In this document: piece by piece, positions 1 to 10,223 of the stretch
How the letters are laid out: each line of letters starts with the position of its first letter
How positions within the stretch are numbered: the stretch's first letter is position 1
Origin: Poa pratensis
Taxonomy: Eukaryota; Streptophyta; Magnoliopsida; Poales; Poaceae
Assembly (NCBI GenBank): GCA_947311845.1
Contig: CAMZMU010000075.1
Location: 20,790,177-20,854,176, forward strand
Direction: 5' to 3'
DNA length: 64,000 nucleotides
Position numbers and translations under genes: made by a program
Notes under the pieces: generated by a model
Databases searched by the model: none
The model's input: only the letters and a program-made list of their open reading frames with translations
Told to the model about the DNA's origin: nothing

Positions 1-843
1 CAGGGGGCGCTGGTCTGCCGGGAACATCGCACTCAGACACCTTCAATCCTAGCGAATTAGACCATAACCTTTGCTGTATAGACCATCGTGTGGACAGTAT
101 CCAGTGCAATCATGGGAAAACTGCCATCCCTAAGTTGGAATTTTGCAGATGTTTGAAACTACAAACAGAATCTCTGCCTTAATATGCAGGGCTTAGAAGT
201 GCAAGAAGTTGATCCTTCCTCTTGTATCAGAATCTCAAAAAGTAGCCCTCCCCATGTGCTTATCAGAAGATGGCGTTACTATCAAATGCAAGATAGTCAT
301 CCATGGGATGATGATGAGGGGAGGAAATACAGCTATGCACTGCAGAGAAACGAGGCATACTGCATCATCAGTGTGTTACTGCTGAGAAGCACATGAGCCG
401 ATCCGCCAACAAACTGCTTTGATGAATCTGTGTAGTACTCTGTTGAAGTCTGTTCACGGCAGGCTTAGCATGGTTGACGGAGCATTATTGACAAGGATCG
501 CAAATGTTGGTTGTTGCTCGTTAGTCTATCAGAACTACCAAAAGAATATCCCTCTCAGTCTCAGGTGTCTATCAAAATGTAGTGGTACTATCAGATGCAA
601 GATAGTAACCCATTGGGATGATGATTGGACGAAATACAACTGTGCATCACTGTGTAGTACCACTGAGAAGCAGAGGACCCGGCTAACGACTGCTTTGATA
701 AATCTGTGTACTATGTTCACCGCAGGCTTGGCATGGTTGACGGAGCATTATTGATAAGGATCGGGAGTGTCGCTCTCTAATGATGCCAAGAAAGCTCAGC
801 TAAGTTGGGCCGCAGCGTAAGGGTGCATTATTATGCTTGCCTG
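1..843. other. Unassigned left-edge sequence with a diverged tandem duplication
   Basis: No gene is recognised here. Two diverged direct copies of a roughly 240-290 bp unit lie at about 226-511 and 528-763. Each contains the shared stretches 'atgcaagatagt', 'gggatgatgat' and, near its end, 'catggttgacggagcatta'. Short open frames run through both copies but resemble no family I know and are not consistent with each other. The segment continues directly into position 7135 once the Copia insertion is removed, so it is the host target of that insertion. It could be the 3' untranslated part of a gene that lies off the left edge. Confidence 0.5.
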
Positions 844-1005
844 TGATAAACTGTATGTTGTATTAGGTTTCTAATCCTAGTTGTACACGGTACGGATTGT
901 ATAACCGACCGTTTCCTCTTTGTACTGTACGTGTAACTTACCCATATATAATACATACACTGCCGGCCCTAGAGGTTGTGCACTACCCCTCCAATTATTC
1001 TGTTA
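844..1005 (+). repeat. 5' LTR of the Copia element
   Basis: The 162-bp LTR begins TGATAAACTG and ends TTCTGTTA. It matches the 3' LTR at every position except one C/T near the start. Its ends are TG...TA rather than the usual TG...CA. A TATA-like run, 'catatataatac', sits about 50 bp before the end and may be the promoter. It abuts the Helitron instead of the primer binding site. Confidence 0.95.
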
Positions 1006-1628
1006 CTAGCAGAGTGCCCGTGCGTTGCTACGGAGTAACATAGAAACGTATATGGTGCCAATCTACTTATCGAATGCACATTTGAATGTGACTCAAGTAT
1101 GTATGTTTTGACAACATCGTGATCGATGCTATTGCTGGTCCTTACACTTTCACCCTCTTTGGTTGTTTTCCCCAATTTATTCCTTCTAGTAGCGTATCTA
1201 TCTTTTTATCCGACGAGCATGAATATTTCTATATATTATCTTCGTTCTGTTTTTATGAGCGTCTGGGATATCCGGACCGTGGGAAAGATTTACATGTTCC
1301 TTTTGCTTATCATCAGAGTTAGATGTGTCCATGAAGAACTGGTACTTTTCATACTCCAATAGTCTAGCTTGCTCCTCAATGAATAAGAGTTACTTCTACT
1401 CCAATAGTCTAGGAGAAGCAATGTTCTCTAGAAGAGAGAACATCTGGCGAAGGGGAACCATGCATTTTACAGCATTGTAGAGGAACGTTTTTTTTAACTG
1501 CGGTAGAGGAAGGTTGTTTTGTCAAAGATCATCTTTTTTAGAAAACGGGTCAAAGATCATCATACCAATCTGAAAAACACTTAAAAATCGAGTCAATAAA
1601 AGAAATAAGAAGGAAATTAAATAAGCAA

Positions 1629-1785
1629 TCATGAAGTCAACGAAGGTGCATACGGGTTGGAGCAAGCATGGCAGTAGATCCTCGTCGTCGTAGGCTCCCC
1701 TGTCGTCGCCCTTCCCCGTCGGGTGCCTCTTCTTGAGCGGGAGGCTGGGCGCGACGTCCGAGTCAGAATCGCCGTCGTCGGCCAT
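1629..1785 (-). other. Possible gene fragment captured by the Helitron
   Basis: Inside the Helitron, on its own coding strand, an ATG at 1785 opens a GC-rich frame starting MADDGDSDSDVAPSLPLKK and staying acidic and charged for about 40 residues. It then passes into AT-rich sequence coding for hydrophobic residues, which looks like an exon running into intron. The GC-rich sequence just upstream (about 1786-1975 on this strand) resembles a cereal 5' UTR. The base composition contrasts sharply with the rest of the element. I do not recognise the source gene. Capture is inferred from composition and start context only. Confidence 0.4.
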
Positions 1786-2220
1786 CGGAGCCGCTCCCGC
1801 CGTAGTAAGAGTCCCCGCGCGCGCAGAGCCCAGGCTGCTGCCGCATCGAGAACACCTTGGAGCTTCGGTGGCAGCGAAGAGAGTTCGATCCAGAAGCGTT
1901 GCTCGGGAAGGGACTGCAGGAGGGATAGTAGAAAAGCGGGGGCAATCCGTGGGCCGGTGGACGGATCACGGATGAGTCGGGGGCGTGATTAACCCATGAT
2001 TGCTTTCCAAATTTAGCTCTGTGATTATTTCTTTCCAAAAAAAATCTGATTCCCGTGATTATTCTTTCCATTTTTTTCAGTTTCTCGTGATTGTGTCGAT
2101 CCTCTGATTGTTGGACATAATATACTTCCGTAAATGATGCGCACGCATAGTATTTTTTTTTTGACATGCACACGCATAGTATTGACAAGGAAGCAAACGT
2201 AATTGATTTCCATTATTTAT

Positions 2221-2365
2221 TCCTTGATTGATGCGTTATTTGGCCGGCACACAATTTATTCCTTGATTGATGCGTTATTTGGCCGGCACACAATTGGTTG
2301 ATGCGTTATTTGGCAAGTAAAACAAATCAATTATTTGGGCCGGCACACAATTGGTCCGCGGAGGG
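2221..2365. repeat. 39-bp tandem repeat in the Helitron
   Basis: The unit 'tccttgattgatgcgttat...' followed by 'ggccggcacacaatt' occurs at 2221 and again at 2260 (period 39), then in shortened forms near 2299 and 2336. It lies close to the 5' terminus of the Helitron. Confidence 0.85.
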
Positions 2366-2433
2366 CAGAATCGGGAGGCAGAAAAATTCTGCCATGGGTT
2401 ACACCATCACCAACTCCCATTTAATAGTAAAGA

Positions 2434-2446
2434 TGGTATCAGAGCC
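2434..2446 (+). other. Copia primer binding site (tRNA-iMet type)
   Basis: TGGTATCAGAGCC is the standard plant Copia primer binding site complementary to the 3' end of initiator tRNA-Met. In an intact element it follows the 5' LTR directly. Here it follows the Helitron border, which shows where the original LTR ended. Confidence 0.95.
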
Positions 2447-2547
2447 TAAAACCTAAACTCCTCCGCCGCCGTAACTTTTCTCGAGTTCATCCTACAGACC
2501 ACCTACGTTGGTTACCTCCACGAGCTCGACGTTGCTGATCGATCAGC

Positions 2548-5500
2548 ATGACTACCGCGCCGATGACCTCCAGCACTACCTCTGGAACTCTATCTACCTC
2601 GAGTTCTGGTTCGCTCGTCTCGCGCAGCTCCTCTGGACATGGATCGGTGATGGCAGGAGTAGCCATGGCCGCCGTGTCGGTGATCCCTTCGTCTCCAATC
2701 AACCTTACCAACCAGATCACCATCAAGCTCAATACTGATAACTACCTCTACTGGCGTGCTCAGATCGTTCCAATCCTTCGGAGCAACTTACTTTATGGCT
2801 TCGTCGATGGGACGCTCTCGTGTCCGGCCGCCATGATTCCCAATACCGCGGTCGCCACTGAAGGCGGCGCAGCTCCTCCTCCGTTTGTTCCAAATCCGCA
2901 GTATACCGCCTGGCACCAGCAAGACCAGGCAATTTTGACTGCTATCGTATGCTCCCTCACGGAAAGTGTGCTTGGCATGGTCATGCTGATCACCACGTCT
3001 AAGGACGCTTGGGAAACCTTGGCAGCTAGCTTCTCCTCACAGTCAACGGCACGTATGATGTATCTTCGTGACGCCCTGTCCAAAGTAAAGAAGCTGGATA
3101 CGAACATCACTACCTATTTCAACAAGGTTAAATCCTTGTCCGATATGCTTACCTCCATTGGCGAACCACTTCGACCTCAAGAGTTCTCGGCCTACCTGAT
3201 GGCCGGACTAGACGGTGACTATGATACGCTTGTTGCCCTTGTCGGTGCTCGTGCTGCTACAGACCCTATGCCAGTTCAGGATATGTACGCGCAGCTCCTC
3301 GCTACTGAACAGCGAGTCGAAGCCAGGCGAGCCGAGATCAGTTCAGATATGCAGCACGCTGCTCATTACAGCTCTCGTGGTGCGCCTCCTACCGATGATC
3401 GCCGTTCCTCCACTGGTGCTTCATCCGGCGGCCATCGGCCAATTTGTCAGATTTGTGGAAAAGTTGGACATGTCGCTTCATGCTGTTTCAAGCGGTTTAA
3501 TCGTTATTTTCTTGGTGCGGGCAATGATGGTAGATACGTGGAACGTCAAGTGGCAGCTTTCTCGGTCACACATGGATCACATGGGTCTACTTCATCTTAC
3601 CCCGTCGATTCTACTTGGTATGCTGATACTGGAGCAACGGACCACCTCACCAACGAGCTAGACAAGCTCACTACCAAGGAGCCATACCATGGTAAGGACC
3701 ACGTTCACACCGCCAATGGCGGAGGTATGCGCATTACTCATATTGGTCAGTCTACTATTCCCACTTCTTCACATCCTCTACACTTAAAAGATGTCCTTCA
3801 TGTTCCTTCCGTCACACGTAATCTCCTATCTGTTAAAAAATTTGCATTAGACAATAATGTGTTCTTTGAGTTTCACCCTTGGTATTTCTTTATTAAGGAC
3901 CGGGATACGAGAGAGGTTCTTCTTAGAGGGGGGTCTCGTGGCAATCTCTATAATCTTGACGCCTCCTCCATTAAACACGTTTTTAGTAGTATCAAGGTGT
4001 CGCGTGAGAGGTGGCACTCACGCTTAGGTCATCCAGCTACTCAGATTGTTCAACATGTGTTGCATCGTCATGAACTTCCTTCAGTGTCCAATAATAATAG
4101 TGTAATCTGTGATGCTTGTCAACAAGGCAAGAGTCACCAGTTGCCGTTTTCTTTGTCTACTAGAGTCGTTACTTCACCCTTGAGATTATCTATTCCGATG
4201 TATGGGGTCCTGCCCAAACCTCTGTCAGTGGACATCAGTTTTATGTCAGTTTTATTGATGGTTATAGTCGATTTACTTGGCTTTATCTTCTTAAGCATAA
4301 ATCTGATGTGTTCCAGATATTTCTTCAGTTTCAACAACATGTTGAACGTCTCTTGGGTAGGAAAATTTTGCATGTCCAAACTGATTGGGGTGGTGAGTAT
4401 CATCGTTTAAATAAGTTCTTCTCAGATATTGGTGTCTCTCATCGTGTCTCATGTCCCCATACTCATCAACAGAATGGTACCGCTGAACGTAAACATCGTC
4501 ACATTGTTGAGACAGGTCTTACTCTTTTAGCACATGCTTCTGTCCCATATCGTTTTTGGAGCGATGCTTTTTCCACAGCTTGTTTTCTGATTAATAGGCT
4601 TCCTAGTCGTGTTATTAATATGCAAACTCCTCTTGAACGGCTTTTAGGAGAAGTACCAGACTACACCTTTTTCAAGGTGTTTGGTTGTGCTTGTTGGCCA
4701 CATCTTCGTCCATATAACAAACGTAAACTTGAGTTTCGATCTAAAAAATGTGTTTTCCTTGGTTATAGCTCCATACATAAAGGATATAAATGCCTCCACG
4801 TCCCGACCAATCGTGTTTATATCTCTCGTGACGTCATTTTTGATGAAAACGTTTTCCCGTTTTCCAACATGCCAGTTGAGTCCACAGAACCTATATGCTC
4901 CAACTCTCCTTTACATCCTGACCAATTTGATGATGCTGCACATACACCTCTTCTTTTGGCTAACCATGGTGCAGGATTGGGACGTGGCGCACGATTGGAA
5001 CTACTGGACGAATCAACTCATGTTGGTCCTGGTCCTGTGGCCGATGCTTCAACTGCTGGTGCACAGGATGATCGTGATCATTTGCATGATGATACGAACC
5101 ATGCAAGCTGGGCTCCTTCCAGCCCATTTACTCCAGCTCACTCTGGTTCGCCGCTCGCTTCAACTGGTAGTCACGATCAGGTGACGCCTAGGACATCGTC
5201 ATCGACTACCGAGGGTGCTGGGCCGGCCTCCTCCACTGAGATTACTCGGTCACAGTCGCCTGACCCATCTACCCCGTCTCCGTCACCTGCGCCAGGTACT
5301 GTTCCTCGCGGTCCTATTACACGCCTGCAACGCGGCATTCGCCAGCCCAGGAAGCGAACTGATGGCACCATTCCGTGGGAAGATGTCCGTCGTGCTCATT
5401 CTGTTGATCTTGTTCGGAACGAGCCACGCACTTATCAAGAGGCTATGACCTGTCCGCATTGGCGTGCAGCCATGGAAATTGAGTTTTCTGCTCTTCAAAC

Positions 5501-6975
5501 TAACAAGACATGGCGTCTTGTTCCTCCAACTTCAGGAGTAAATATTATTGACTCCAAATGGGTATTCAAAATCAAGCAAAAGTCTGATGGTTCCATTGAG
5601 CGATACAAAGCCCGTCTGGTTGCTAAAGGGTTCAAACAACGGTATGGTCTGGATTACGAGGATACCTTCAGTCCCGTTGTTAAACCCACTACTATTCGTT
5701 TGCTACTGTCTATGGCTATTACTCGTGGTTGGCATCTTCGTCAGATGGATATACAAAATGCTTTTCTTCATGGTGTTCTTGAGGAGGAAGTGTTCATGCG
5801 TCAGCCACCTGGTTTTGAAGATCCTCGTCAACCTAGTTACTTGTGTCGTCTTGACAAGGCACTCTACGGACTTAAACAAGCACCTCGTGCATGGCATACT
5901 CGTCTCAGTACAGTACTTGTTAGTCTGGGATTTACTGCTTCCGCAGCTGATACATCCCTCTTCATTTTGCGTCGATCAGATGTGATCCTTTACCTCCTGG
6001 TCTATGTTGATGATATTATTGTTGTGAGCTCTTCTAATACAGCTACGGATCGCCTTATTAATCAACTCCGTGACTCCTTTGCTCTCAAGGATCTTGGCAG
6101 CCTACATTATTTTCTGGGGATTGAGGTTCAGCAGTCACCTGGCTCTATTCTTCTCAGTCAGAAGAAATATGCTTTCGATCTTTTACGCCGTGCTGGTATG
6201 CTGAAGTGTGCCCCTGTCTCTACACTATGGCGTCCTCAGAAAAGTTAACTGCTCTTGATGGTGTTCCTCTTTCTGCTGACGAGTCTACACGATATCGTAG
6301 TATCGTTGGAGGTTTGCAGTATCTTACAATGACTCGTCCTGACATTTCGTTTGCTGTCAACAAAGTGTGTCAATTCCTCCATGCTCCTCGATGTGCACAC
6401 TGGTCGGCAGTGAAACGTATTCTTCGTTATGTTCAGGCTACGTTGTCACATGGCTTACTGTTGAGACGTCCTACCACGTCTCTAGATTTATTGTCTGCTT
6501 TCAGTGACGCGGATTGGGCTGGCAATCTGATGACCGGCGATCCACGGGGGGTTATGCCATCTTCTATGGTGGTAATTTGATTGCTTGGAGTGCTCGCAAG
6601 CAAGCTACTGTTTCTCGGTCTAGTACAGAATCTGAATACAAAGCTCTTGCTAATGCCACTGCAGAACTCATATGGGTACAAGCTCTTCTTGGTGAACTTG
6701 GAGTCTCTCAGAGTAGTCCACCGGTCTTATGGTGTGACAATATTGGAGCAACATTTCTTTCAGCCAATCCTGTGTTCCATGCTCGTACCAAACACATTGA
6801 GGTTGATTTTCATTTCGTTCGGGAACGAGTTGCCCAGAAGTTGCTTCAAATACGGTTTATATCATCCAAAGATCAATTAGCTGACATATTCACTAAGCCT
6901 CTCCCGCTACCGTTGTTTCAGACATGTCTACGCAATCTCAATCTTCGAGGATCTGTTGAGATTGAGGGAGGGTGA
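2548..6975 (+). pseudogene. Copia gag-pol polyprotein, broken by three frameshifts
   Basis: The reading region starts at ATG 2548. In order it shows a gag domain; a CCHC zinc knuckle (CQICGKVGHVASC, near residue 300); the protease DTGA motif; the HHCC-type pre-integrase region; an integrase core with [11 protein letters not shown] and [10 protein letters not shown]; reverse transcriptase with the YVDD box near 6005; and RNase H with the late STESEYKAL and ADIFTKPL motifs. The frame is broken near 4181-4188 (before the integrase core), near 6222 (after reverse transcriptase) and near 6530 (within RNase H). Each break is consistent with loss of one base from a G or C doublet. The stop codon TGA at 6973-6975 is formed by the first three bases of the 3' LTR. 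No full-length protein is possible as written. Confidence 0.95.
6958..6972 (+). other. Copia polypurine tract
   Basis: The purine-rich run 'gagattgagggaggg' ends immediately before the TGATAAA start of the 3' LTR, the normal position of the plus-strand primer in LTR retrotransposons. Confidence 0.85.
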
Positions 6976-7134
6976 TAAATTGTATGTTGTATTAGGTTTC
7001 TAATCCTAGTTGTACACGGTACGGATTGTATAACCGACCGTTTCCTCTTTGTACTGTACGTGTAACTTACCCATATATAATACATACACTGCCGGCCCTA
7101 GAGGTTGTGCACTACCCCTCCAATTATTCTGTTA
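6973..7134 (+). repeat. 3' LTR of the Copia element
   Basis: A 162-bp copy of the 5' LTR with a single base difference. It is followed at 7135 by the right copy of the GCCTG target duplication. Confidence 0.95.
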
Positions 7135-7943
7135 GCCTGCCCGTGCCTATTGGATTCCTTTTATGACAAGACAGTTTATCGTCCTTTCTTAACACAGGGT
7201 TTATGCCTGCTAATGATGTTCATTTTGTTCTATAGGTGCCAAGATTCTGAATCTCTGCATCTTCAGATTTTCACTATGCTTGAAGGAAAAAAATGGTCAG
7301 TTTGTAACTGTAGATAGCGTTGTCACGGGTGGTGGAGAAGTGTAGCGGCAGCGTCTTGCCATCCTGGAATCGGTTGAGAGTTGTGGGCATACTTCTCATG
7401 AAGGTTTGTCAGATGTGGCGTAGTCGTATGCCATCTCAATCTATAGGACGTGTGATAAGTCAAAATTTTGTGGTGCAAAGTTTTGGCACGCTTCTGTTGA
7501 AGCTGTTCCTTGTAGGCTTGTTTCTGTGTTCCAGGTTTGACCGGTGATAGATCCACTTGATGCAAATCTTGGATATTGAATCCAATGCCATCGCCTAACA
7601 CAAAGGGAGTTGCCTTGAAGAAAAGGTAATGGACCATTTAGCATGCTTGCTTGGTGAATGGCTTTGCGTCCTGTAAATGAAATGATGATCTCTACTCTAC
7701 CACCGCATGTGGTAATTATGCCAAGTGAATAGTTACGACAAGTTGACCCTACAGTGAGCTAGCACAGTACCACCGCCAAGATTGGATCCACCGTCCTTGC
7801 TCCATGGTTTGTCATTTCAAATTTTCAATCCCCGGTTTGAAAATTAAAATGATGTAACTGATGACCATGTGCTCTTGCATGGCCCCTCCTTGCAACTGTT
7901 GGTCGTGCTGTTCATCATTCATAGCTAGCGGCCGGAGATCTAA
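7135..7943. other. Intergenic sequence, nothing assigned
   Basis: This continues the host sequence from position 843. A 104-codon minus-strand frame at 7323-7637 exists but matches no family I recognise and has no supporting splice or start context. I see no RNA gene or transposon end here. Confidence 0.5.
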
Positions 7944-8289
7944 GGGCAGCCACAGCGTGTAGTCAAAAGTGGTTCCATATTCACTTTTTAACTTTTGGAA
8001 CTAGTTCCCTACATTGTGGAGGTAGTTCCAAAGCCAAATAGTTTGGGAACCGGAGCAACTCCTTGCTCCGATGCCAAATGTGATTCCAAATGAATTAGCA
8101 AGGGTGTGTGTTCTGCATGCATCGCTCTCTCCCATGTGAAAGGTAGAAAAGCAGCCTGCTCCTGCCTGCAGTGGGCCCGGATGGTTCAGAAATTTAGCAT
8201 CTGTACATTGTAGAGCTCTAGCCAAATTACACGGTGAAGCCAAATTCAGCTTTTGTCAGATTTGGCTATAGCACACGCTGTGGCTGCCC
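7944..8289. mobile_element. Tourist-like (PIF/Harbinger) MITE
   Basis: A 346-bp element has perfect 17-bp terminal inverted repeats starting GGGCAGCCACAGCGTGT. It is flanked by the 3-bp duplication TAA (7941-7943 and 8290-8292). The TAA duplication and GGGC-type ends are those of PIF/Harbinger MITEs. It has no coding capacity. Confidence 0.88.
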
Positions 8290-8292
8290 TAA

Positions 8293-9637
8293 GCTTCTTT
8301 TAAACAAGAAAATGGAAGACCGTGTCGTTGCTGCATGTGACGATCCATGCATCTTCTTTTTTAATGAAGAACATGCTAGACTGTGCCCCTTCACTACGCA
8401 CTATACGATGTGCATGTCTCTTTCCCGGAAAGCTAGGATGGTTTGTCCTTTGCTTGTTCTGGAGATAAGGATTCAACAAATTCGAAGTGAGCACACGAAC
8501 TCTGAATTCTTTTGATCACTGAATTTTATAAACTCTCATAATTCAGAATTCGCTGGGGAGTGTATTGGTTATCTGATCTGCAGAGCTTCAGATTGAGAGC
8601 AATATCATCTAGCGACGCCAGCATGGAGCTGACTCACTCTTTTGTCCTGCTTGCTGCGGGGCAGGGCAGCGTGATCTTGTCATTCTCTGGAGTAGTTGTA
8701 TTTGCTTACCTCTCCTATGATTCTATCACAATGGGTTCGGTGTAGATCTTCTTATACAAAGTTAGCAATCCATTTGTTACTGCTGTGAACTGCCACCAAC
8801 AAGCAGGGCTCGTTGTCGTTGGTAAGACGATCTCTTGAATTTTAAACTGTTCGTGGTGGTTAGTGGTTAGTTTCTCTATGGTTGGATCTCGCATTCAGTG
8901 GAACTGTCGATCTGCGAATTCATGTAGGAGAGGTAGTACTATAAATAAGTGAACATGAATCTCAGGAAGTGGATGGGAGGAGGCAGACAAACGTACTGTA
9001 TCCTACGTATCTGTCATAGCTGTCTGTGAATTACTTGTCCAGGTTCGAGCTGGTAGTGTAGTAGTACTTGCGTATCGAGCGGGTAGACTGTCTCAGCTGA
9101 GCACGTGCTCTTGTAGCATGTCCAAGCACAATGGTCAATGGGCCCGATGAGCACGTACAAGAAATTCTCATCTGGATCCCACTACGTAAAACCCTGCATC
9201 TTGGTTCTGGCACTCGAAATCTCGTCCATCTTTTTTATTTTTTGCTGTGAAATCTCGCCCATCTTGAATTCTTGACCGTCCAACTAACCAATCGGACAGC
9301 ATAGGCAGTACAGATGGAAGTATAAGTGGGATCTGAGTTGCCGAAAACAAAGTGGGATCCGGTTTTTTCTTATTTATTTTTACAATTCCATGTGTAGACT
9401 CATCGGTGAGTTGGCAGGAACTTCCATGGTCCAGGCCAGAAATCTTTGGATCTTGTCGCTCAGTTGGCTTCAATGTCGTTTGTTGCCGATAGATCTTGAC
9501 ATCTTGTGAACACTTCCGCTTGCATCTGCACCCCACATTAATTTCCTCCAGGGACCAGTAAACAAATAATAGAATTTGCTTGAAAAATGGAGTAGGGGTG
9601 ACTGATAGGATTCTTCAAGTGCCAAACTACATAGTTA
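8293..9637. other. Intergenic sequence, nothing assigned
   Basis: Only short open frames without recognisable similarity. AT content is moderate and I see no clear transposon termini. Confidence 0.5.
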
Positions 9638-10221
9638 CTCCCTCTGTTCACTAATATAAGTCACTGGATCTACCATTTCAATTTTCTTGATTCAGATTTA
9701 TCTAGATTTATTATATACATAGATTCACTCATTTATTTTAATATGTATGTAGTCAAAATTGAAAGTGGGTCCAATGCCCAAAAACCTATAACGGAGCCCG
9801 GGCTACATGGTGCCCTTTTTTCAAAAAATTAAAATCGACATTTTTAAGTTTCGAAAAATCGAGAAAAAATTCCCGGATGTAGATATTGTCGAGATCTACA
9901 ATCTTGTAAATTTTCAACTCCAAATTCGTTGTATTTTGGGCTGCAAAAATGACAAATGGGTGGATCTGTGTGGTGAACAATACACAGTTTCAAAATTTTG
10001 AATTTTTTCCCGATTTGTCTTTTTTGTAAAGCCTAAAATACAACGAATTTTAAGGTAAATTTTGCATGTTTATAGATCTAGACACTATCTACATCTGTCA
10101 TTTTTTTCGCGATTTTTGGAAACTAAAACATGTCATTTTCGATTTTTCAGAAGAAAAAAAGAGCTCCATGTAGCCCGCGTTCCAAAAATTCACTCTCGTC
10201 CAATGCCTTAAACGGAAGGCG
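9638..10221. mobile_element. Stowaway-like MITE, split by a nested element
   Basis: The left end CTCCCTCTGTTCAC directly after TA (9636-9637) is a classic Triticeae Stowaway terminus. The internal 'aatataagtc' and 'tagatttattatatacat' stretches fit that family. The right end is degenerate, with 'aacggaaggcg' before TA at 10222-10223. Removing the nested foldback element leaves a MITE of about 155 bp, a normal Stowaway size. Confidence 0.65.
9779..10197. mobile_element. Foldback MITE, probably Mutator-type, nested in the Stowaway
   Basis: About 420 bp whose two halves form a long imperfect inverted repeat. 'gggctacatgg' appears near the left end and its complement 'ccatgtagccc' near the right, and similarity continues inward through 'ttcgttgtatttt' and its complement. 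It is flanked by GTCCAATGCC at 9769-9778 and 10198-10207, a 9-10 bp direct repeat suitable for a Mutator-type target duplication. The outermost bases match poorly, so exact ends are uncertain. It could form a strong hairpin RNA if transcribed. Confidence 0.7.
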
Positions 10222-10223
10222 TA

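Larger units (their letters stand above)
1006..2433 (-). mobile_element. Non-autonomous Helitron, reverse orientation
   Basis: Read on the minus strand, the element starts with TC (TCTTTACTATTAAA) and ends with CTAG, the Helitron CTRR terminus. A short hairpin (CCGT...ACGG) lies just upstream of that terminus, within the 'GCACGGGCACT'-type 3' end common in grass Helitrons. There is no target duplication and it sits between a host A (1005) and a host T (2434), the A^T insertion rule of Helitrons. Its borders are independently fixed by the Copia LTR end and the primer binding site. It has no Rep/helicase coding region at 1.43 kb, so it depends on enzymes from elsewhere. It carries what looks like part of a gene exon (1629-1785) and a small tandem repeat. 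Confidence 0.9.
844..7134 (+). mobile_element. Ty1/Copia LTR retrotransposon, complete, with a nested Helitron
   Basis: A full element is bounded by two 162-bp LTRs (844-1005 and 6973-7134) and a perfect 5-bp target duplication, GCCTG, at 839-843 and 7135-7139. It has a tRNA-iMet-type primer binding site at 2434, a gag-pol reading region at 2548-6975 and a polypurine tract at 6958-6972. Domain order gag, protease, integrase, reverse transcriptase, RNase H places it in the Copia superfamily. Removing the 1,428-bp Helitron gives an original length of about 4.86 kb. The LTRs differ at one base, so insertion was recent. It cannot make its own polyprotein as written because of three frame breaks, and the Helitron now separates its 5' LTR from the primer binding site. 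Confidence 0.96.

Noticed and set aside
844..1005. Independent solo LTR at the left, separate from the element at 2434
   Set aside because: The matching 3' LTR, primer site, Helitron borders and GCCTG duplication show it is one element split by an insertion.
7323..7637. 104-codon minus-strand open frame
   Set aside because: No recognisable motif, no start or splice context, and overlapping frames of similar length; likely chance.
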